Below, one piece after another: positions 57,617 to 64,000 of a stretch of 64,000 nucleotides of DNA. Each line of letters begins with the position of its first letter. The first letter of the stretch is position 1. Below the pieces are notes generated by a model that did no database searches, had not been told where the DNA came from, and was given only the letters and a program-made list of their open reading frames with translations. Made by a program: the position numbers and the translations under genes. The DNA comes from Zingiber officinale (taxonomy: Eukaryota > Streptophyta > Magnoliopsida > Zingiberales > Zingiberaceae): assembly GCF_018446385.1 (NCBI RefSeq), contig NC_055988.1:59979788-60043787 (forward strand). The letters are read 5' to 3'.

Positions 57617-60420
57617 TTAGGTGTTTGATTTTATTTATTTAAAATTATTTCCAGTTTTGGGACGAATCCAGGAATTCGTCCCAAAATTTTATTTATTAAA
57701 AAATAAAAAAACAAACTTGGACACTTTAAATACGGACCTAGAGACATCGGAATTTGATGAAACAAGTTTCTATGTGCTCGTATCATTATCCTGATCGTAA
57801 ATCTATCAATAAAAATATTTTTTACCAAATATATATATTTTTGGAATTTTTTAATCCCAAATTGACCTAATTGGGTGTTAAAAATTCAAATCGCTGAAAA
57901 TATTAATTAAAAATTATGGATGATGACGTATTTACAATCAGCTCAATGATACGGACGCATAGAAACTTGTTTCATCAAATTCCGATGTCTCTAGGTCCAT
58001 ATTTAGGCCTTAGGTGTTTGATTTTATTTATTTAATATTATTTTCAGTTTTAGGACGAATCCTGGATTCGTCCCAAATTTTGGGACGAATCTAGGAATTC
58101 GTCCCAAACTTTGGGACGAATCTCTGGATTCGTCCCAAAATTTAATTTATTAAAAAATAAAAAAATAAACTTGGACGCCTTAAATACGGACCTAGAAACA
58201 TCGGAATTTGATGAAACAAGTTTCTATGTGTTCGTATCATTATCCTGATCGTAAATCTATCAATAAAAATATTTTTTTACCAAATATATATATTTTTGGA
58301 ATTTTTTAATCCCAAATTGACCTAATTGGGTGTTAAAAATTCAAATCGCTGAAAATATTAATTAAAAATTATGGAAGATGATGTATTTATGATCAGCTCA
58401 ACGATACGGACGCATAGAAACTTGTTTCATCAAATTCCGATGTCTCTAGGTCCATATTTAAGCTTTCGGACACTAATTTACAATTATTCACTACAAACAA
58501 CTTTTTTGTTAGTATCAACCTATATATGTTTTAAAAAATATATACCTAGAGACATCGGAATTTGATGAAACAAGTTTCTATGTGCTCGTATCATTATCCT
58601 GATCGTAAATCTCTCAATAAAAATATTTTTTACCAAAGAGATATATTTTTGGAATTTTTTAATCCCAAATTGACCTAATTGGGTGTTAAACATTCAAATC
58701 ACTGAAAATATTAATTAAAAATTATGGATGATGACGTATTTACGATCAGCTCAATGATACGGATGCATAGAAACTTGTTTCATCAAATTCTGATGTCTCT
58801 AGGTCCATATTTAGGCCTTAGGTGTTTGATTTTATTTATTTTAAATTATTTTCAGTTTTGGGACGAATCCGAATTAAATTTTGGGACGAATCCAGAGATT
58901 CGTCCCAAAATTTTATTTATTAATAAATAAAAAAACAAACTTGGACGCCTTAAATACGGACCTAGAGACATCGGAATTTGATGAAACAAGTTTCTATGTG
59001 TTCGTATCATTATCCTGATCGTAAATCTATCAATAAAAATATTTTTTACCAGATATATATATTTTTGGAATTTTTTAATCCCAAATTGACCTAATTGGGT
59101 GTTAAAAATTCAAATCGCTGAAAATATTAATTAAAAATTATGGATGATGACGTATTTATGATCAGCTCAACGATACGGATGCATAGAAACTTATTTCATC
59201 AAATTCCGATGTCTGTAGGTCCATATTTAGGCATTAGATGTTTGATTTTATTTATTTGAAATTATTTTCAGTTTTGGGACGAATCCTGGATTCGTCCCAA
59301 ATTTTGGGACGAATCCAGAGATTCGTCCCAAAATTTTATTTATTAAAAAATAAAAAAAAAAAATACGGACCTAGAGACATCGGAATTTGATGAATCAAGT
59401 TTCTATGTGCTCGTATCATTATCCTGATCGTAAATCTATCAATAAAAATATTTTTTACCAAATATATATATTTTTGGAATTTTTTAAACCCAAATTGACC
59501 TAATTGGGTGTTAAAAATTCAAATCGCTGAAAATATTAATTAAAAATTATGGATGATGACGTATTTACGATCAGCTCAATGATACAGATGCATAGAAATT
59601 TGTTTCATCAAATTCTGATGTTTCTAGGTCCATATTTAGGCCTTAGGTGTTTGATTTTATTTATTTAAAATTATTTTCAATTTTGGGACGAATCCTGGAT
59701 TCGTCCCAAAATTTTATTTATTAAAAAATAAAAAAACAAACTTGGACGCCTTAAATACGGACCTAGAGACATCGGAATTTGATTAAACAAGTTTCTATGT
59801 GTTGTATCATTATCCTGATCGTAAATCTATCAATAAAAATATTTTTTACCGAATATATATATTGTTGGAATTTTTTAATCCCAAATTGACCTAATTGGGT
59901 GTTATAAATTCAAATCACTGAAAATATTAATTAAAAATTATGGATTATGACGTATTTAGGATCAGCTCAACGATACGGACGCATAGAAACTTGTTTCATC
60001 AAATTCCGATGTCTCTAGGTCCATATTTAGGCCTTAGATGTTTGATTTTATTTATTTAAAAATATTTTCAGATTTGGGACGAATCCTGGATTCGTCCCAG
60101 AATTTGGGACAAATCCTGGATTCGTCCCAGAATTTGGGACAAATCCTGGATTCGTCCCAAAATTTGGGACGAATTCTCGATTTGTTCCCAAATCTGGGAC
60201 GAATCCAGGATTTGTCCCTAAATTTGGAACAAATTTTTACTTCGTTCCAGATTTGAGGACGAATTTAGCAACGAATTTTTTTTATGTTGCAAACTTGAAA
60301 CGAATTTTGTTTGTTGCAAGTTTTGTTGGTTATTTGGGTCGAAATTTATTTTCGACCCTAAATTTGTCCCAATTTTGGGACGAATTATTTTCGTTCCAAA
60401 CTTTTGTCCCCAAAGTTATG
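57617..60420. repeat. CACTA right subterminal array, distal part
   Basis: Continues 30791-35411 with about six more units, then a stretch of short GGGACGAATCC/GGATTCGTCCC hairpins (60070-60240) and CAACGAATT words like those of the left end. One spacer of the second kind lies at 58456-58545. Confidence 0.9.
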
Positions 60421-60433
60421 TTTTTTTGTAGTG
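60421..60433 (-). repeat. CACTA right terminal inverted repeat
   Basis: TTTTTTTGTAGTG, followed by the TAA duplication. Because the genes read leftwards, this is the 5' end of the element. Confidence 0.95.
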
Positions 60434-62150
60434 TAATTGACCTCAACCTATTAAGACTTCGTCTGCCCGACATCCGGTCAACCTTGATCAATCAAGATTT
60501 TCTGTTGCATAGCATCCAGTAAATCCGTACTTGATTCTTCGTGTCAACTTCTTGTTAGACTTCCGATCGCTTAACATCTAGTTAACTTTGATCTATCAAA
60601 ACTTCATGCATCAATTGTCAACTCTTCGTTGGACTTCTAATACCAACTATCTGATCAATTGTGACTCACTTGGACTTTCATTTTGACAACTCTATGTTGA
60701 ACTTCTAACTATCAAGTGTCTGGTTAACTATGACTCACTTTGACTTTTATTTAGCCAACTCCATCATTAAGTATCTGGTTGATATGGATCTACTTATCTC
60801 TTTGCTTTAGTAAACAAACATATTGATTAAGTATTAAAATTCAACTCGAGCTTGCTTAGTTAACTAAACATAGTCAATCTTGATTAGTGGTCGATGAGTA
60901 ACTTTTTGAAATAAAAGTTAAAGACATATTAATTAAATATTGAAATTTAACTCGAATTAGCTCGAGCTTGATTAATCAAGCTGGATCCACCCGTGACTAG
61001 AGGTGGATGAGTAATTTTTTTGAAAATAAAAGTCAAAGGCCCAAAGTAGGTCACATCTTAAATATCTATTGCAACTATGTTTGATTGTTGTTGTCTATAT
61101 GTTAATATAATTAGCTAAAGTTTTATAATTTTATCAATCTAACTATGCATACTTTGTGATGTGATACGTTGAGAGTCTAATATATGGTAGACCAATAGAA
61201 TTCCTCCAAGAAGAGAAGAAGAGAAGGTACACGATTTGTGTAGATAGGGATGGCACACATTTAGTGTAATTAATGTAGTGATGAATAATCAAAACTCGAG
61301 TGGTAATATAGAACTCTGATTAATTTTGTGCAACAAAAATTAAAAGAAGTTCAAATAAAACATGCACACATAATTAAATGGGAAAAAATATTCAAACTTT
61401 TGTATCACCAAGATATAATGTTTAATAAAAATTATAATTAACCTCGTAACTTTGTATACTATATGTTTAAATATTATATATAGATGTTTTGTAAACATTA
61501 ACGAATTATATCTTGTCAAATAGATTCATGAAATAATATTGATTTGAGAAGAAAAGTGAAATGTTTGTCATTAACAAGAAAAACGCAAAGTTTGCATGAA
61601 AATGAAAAAGTGTAGTGGAATTATAGAAATGCAATAATATTTGTGCGGATGATTGTTAGTTTAGGTGAAGTGTAAGAATGTGACTTGGGGTGGCGTCTTG
61701 ATTTTTATCCAATATAATTTGATTAAATTATGTTATCCTTCTTATAAAAAAATGAATCGGTAACTTTCAGTACGTACCCTCAAGGTGAGCTAGGTGTGAT
61801 GCAGTACGAATGTCTGTACCAGAAAAAACTTTTGCAAAGAAACTCAAAAGTTTCATTACTTAAGTATTCACTTCCAAACTAAACATACAACTCAAATTTT
61901 CTGAAAATTATTAATAGTTACTTTCTAAGTAAATGTATTGGCATAGTTCTTCTCTTTCCCTTGTAGGACAAAAGTCGCTAAGCCACCCATAATCTGGTTC
62001 CGACTAGCCTGTGCTAGACTAGTGGATCCGGGTTCGAGCCAACATGGCCATGAGCTTATGTCGAGCTCATGCTCGGCAAATGGTGTTGTTGTCACAGACC
62101 CAATTCTGACCTTCCCAAAGTATAGGATCATAAATGAGTAAAGCTGAGTC
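60434..62150. other. Degenerate intergenic DNA
   Basis: 60440-60790 holds degenerate 50-60-bp repeats with CTTCGTGTCAACT/GACTTCC/ATCCGGTC words, similar to the copia LTR repeat at 13442-13655. 60800-61950 is AT-rich with no gene. 61970-62110 is less AT-rich but no gene or complete tRNA is supported. Confidence 0.5.
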
Positions 62151-62850
62151 AAATTTTATAGTATTCAAATTTGATTTCACTTTTTTTTTAAAGCTTGAGT
62201 TTGGTTTAAACTTATCATTTATCATTTAAATGTTATTGAATTTTCAATTAAACTTGTTTGATTATTTGATTTTTTATATTTTAATCTTATTTGGTTGAAT
62301 ATTAAATTATTAAATTTGATAATACAAATTTATTCATTTATTTTAAAAGTTTTTTTATTTAATATATTGATAAAATTTTTATTGATAAATATAATTTATT
62401 TAAACACTGTTCATAACTATCGAATTAAATATCTTAAATTTATTTATTTAATTTAACTAATTGTTCAACCTCATTTATTTAATTAATCTTGTAATCAGTA
62501 AAGAAAGATAAATAAAATTTTGCAAAATTGAATATTTCATATCGTTTACAGTCCACCCGTCAAGGAAAAGAGTGGAATCTCGTTCCTCCCTACCTTGCAC
62601 GTAGTGGCGGCCAAGCAATTATTTCACTTGTTTATTATATGACCGAGCTACTACATGCATTCAATATTGATATGTTCAGTGCTCTCCCACCTTTAAACCA
62701 TTCACGATGAGACTTGTGATGGGAAAAAGAAGAGTTAGTGCAATTGGAGGATATGGATTCGCCTAAGCAATTGGATTCCTACTTGTCCCTTTCGCAAAAC
62801 TCGCCGAATTAATGGCCAGGCAGAGGTAAATATGTCTCGTACTAGATTTT
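62151..62850. other. AT-rich DNA upstream of the MYB gene
   Basis: 62160-62520 is very AT-rich with no gene. 62550-62850 is of mixed composition and would be the proximal promoter of the MYB gene; a CACGTAG word lies near 62598. Confidence 0.5.
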
Positions 62851-62878
62851 GTGTGCATAAGTAGATGGCTTTGGTGCC

Positions 62879-62886
62879 TATAAAAG
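62879..62886 (+). promoter_or_regulatory. TATA box of the MYB gene
   Basis: TATAAAAG lies 126 bp before the chosen ATG, giving a 5' leader of about 100 nt. It also shows that the in-frame ATG at 62865 is upstream of transcription and is not the start. Confidence 0.75.
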
Positions 62887-63011
62887 CCGGTTTATGGCAG
62901 CCAGACGCCTCGCACTCATTCAGACATAAAGTGGGCAAGGCAGCGACGCCCAGCGAGAAAGAAAGAGATCGAGGATCAGGTCACAGACAGAACCGTGAAG
63001 AATCCAGGGGG

Positions 63012-63912
63012 ATGGCACCGGCGGCAGCGAAGACGACGAGGAAAGGACCGTGGACAGAGCAGGAGGACCTTCAACTGGTATGGTTTGTGCGCTTGTTCGG
63101 TGAACGTCGTTGGGATTTCTTAGCCAAGGTATCAGGTTTGAGCGGTGGCGGGGGAAATAGCTAGGGAGGTCCCTGATCGGGCCTCGCCTAAAGAGTGTCA
63201 CCACGCAGTGCTGGTTTAACCTTAACCTCCATGCCTCTCCTCCTCCTCATCTCGCAGGTCTTAACAGAACAGGCAAGAGCTGCAGGTTGCGCTGGGTCAA
63301 CTACCTCCATCCCGGCCTCAAGCACGGCCGCATGACCCCCCAGGAAGAACGCCTCGTGCTCCAACTCCACGCTAAGTGGGGCAACAGGTCTTGTTTCTAC
63401 ATCAAGATCACGAGTGTGCATATTTTCTTGTGCTTTAATCTTGTGCTTGTAGGTGGTCTCGCATTGCTCGGAAGCTCCCCGGCCGCACTGACAACGAGAT
63501 CAAGAACTACTGGAGGACTCTCATGAGAAAGAAGGCGCAGGAGAGGAATGGGAATGCTATCTCTTCCTCATCTCCATCCTCCTCATCGACTTCCAGTAAT
63601 GCCGCCTCTCATGGAATCGGTAGCATCCCAGCGGGGAACTCCCTGTATCTCTCAGAGGTCAAAGGGTACACGACGGATCAGATATGGAATGAGATCGCTG
63701 CGTCGGACTCAGTCAGCAATCTCACTTTCGAAGAGTACAAGGGAGGTTCGGGTTGCAGCTGCATGGTCGGCACTCCAGTGGCTTCCCCCATCTGGGAAGC
63801 TTGCGAGTCACTGTGGAGGATCGATACTGAAGACATGACGACGATGACCTCCATGCCCGACTTCTTCGAATCTTACTGCAGCAAGCAGAGAATAGATTCT
63901 CAGAAGCATTAA
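63012..63912 (+). CDS. MYB59-like: R2R3-MYB transcription factor, MYB48/MYB59 type
   Basis: Three exons: 63012-63135, 63258-63387 and 63453-63912. They join in frame to 237 residues. R2 has Trp at 14, 34 and 54; R3 has Met67 in place of the first Trp and Trp at 86 and 105. The motifs [34 protein letters not shown] and [18 protein letters not shown] are those of the MYB48/MYB59 group, as is [11 protein letters not shown] in the C-terminal part. The protein should act in the nucleus and bind MYB-type DNA sites; in Arabidopsis this group affects root growth and nutrient response (family knowledge). Splice sites are TCAG/GTTTGA to CTCGCAG, and ACAG/GTCTTG to TTGTAG. Retaining intron 1 would stop the protein after 50 residues. 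It is the only intact host gene here. Confidence 0.93.
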
Positions 63913-64000
63913 GCTTTAACTATAGCTGTTTTTTCTCAATTCCCGTGGTCTGAGATGCTTTAGGATAGCTCTAGATGTCTGTAAAGTTTAGCTAGATGAA
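63913..64000 (+). other. 3' flank of the MYB gene
   Basis: The start of the likely 3' UTR; no poly(A) signal is seen before the window ends. Confidence 0.5.

Larger units (their letters stand above)
21764..60433 (-). mobile_element. CACTA (En/Spm) transposon with nested retrotransposons, TSD TAA
   Basis: The ends are CACTACAAAAAA at 21764 and TTTTTTTGTAGTG ending at 60433. The 3-bp target duplication TAA is present on both sides (21761-21763, 60434-60436). The subterminal regions are full of GGGACGAAT/ATTCGTCCC words. Two transposase genes lie on the minus strand. Without the 22.2-kb Ty3 nest at 35412-57616 the element is about 16.5 kb, large for the class, mostly because the right subterminal array is about 7 kb. 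Confidence 0.95.

Noticed and set aside
61985-62050. GGGTTCGAGCC word as a possible tRNA or SINE B box
   Set aside because: No A box at the correct distance and no cloverleaf; one word is not enough.
62865-63011. In-frame upstream ATG that would lengthen the MYB protein by 49 residues
   Set aside because: It lies before the TATA box (62879-62886), and the extra residues have no likeness to this family, which starts just before the RKGPW motif.

Overview
This is a piece of a large, repeat-rich plant nuclear genome, most likely a monocot. The evidence is AT-rich intergenic DNA, GT-AG introns, chromovirus-type Ty3/gypsy elements with LTRs of about 2.4-3.3 kb, a CACTA (En/Spm) transposon, Ty1/copia remnants, and one intron-containing R2R3-MYB gene at the right edge. 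The species cannot be fixed from this window. Apart from the MYB gene, almost everything is transposable-element DNA.

Layout. (1) 1-8933 is a Tekay/Del-type Ty3/gypsy copy whose 5' LTR is cut by the window edge; it has a broken gag-pol and a complete 3' LTR. (2) 8934-13743 is a minus-strand Ty1/copia remnant (LTR, PBS, gag), split by a solo LTR at 9728-11737 (target duplication TTCTA). (3) 13744-19760 is degenerate DNA with a possible CACTA tail and a PPT/LTR edge, split by a minus-strand solo LTR at 15578-18792 (TGAAT). (4) 19760-21763 is anonymous AT-rich DNA. (5) 21764-60433 is a complete but dead CACTA element (termini CACTACAAAAAA, TAA duplication) that holds a three-deep nest of Ty3/gypsy elements: outer 35412-57616 (TTAGG), inner 37209-51795 (TTAGC), innermost 44176-47874 (TTATG). 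(6) 60434-62850 is degenerate intergenic DNA. (7) 63012-63912 is a three-exon R2R3-MYB gene of the MYB48/MYB59 type, 237 residues, with its own TATA box.

Three observations stand out. First, the upstream part of each Tekay-type LTR carries two or three tandem antisense tRNA-like modules, with A box, B box and usually a T-run in the correct order on the opposite strand, so these LTRs look as if they carry RNA polymerase III promoters. Second, two of the nested elements have 5' LTR ends that do not match their own 3' LTRs. One 5' LTR is only a 53-bp hairpin with perfect 23-bp arms. The other begins with a roughly 640-bp fold-back of three units from a different LTR family. Both were nevertheless inserted with clean 5-bp target duplications. 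Third, all LTR families here share a TATA box, a GC-rich leader, a splice-donor-like site and a splice-acceptor-like site, which suggests a conserved intron inside the LTR.

The CACTA element reads right to left. A long subterminal array of inverted repeats comes first, then a GC-rich leader, then the tnp2 transposase gene, then a second (Ptta/En/Spm-type) gene, then a short left subterminal region. Both genes have several in-frame stops.
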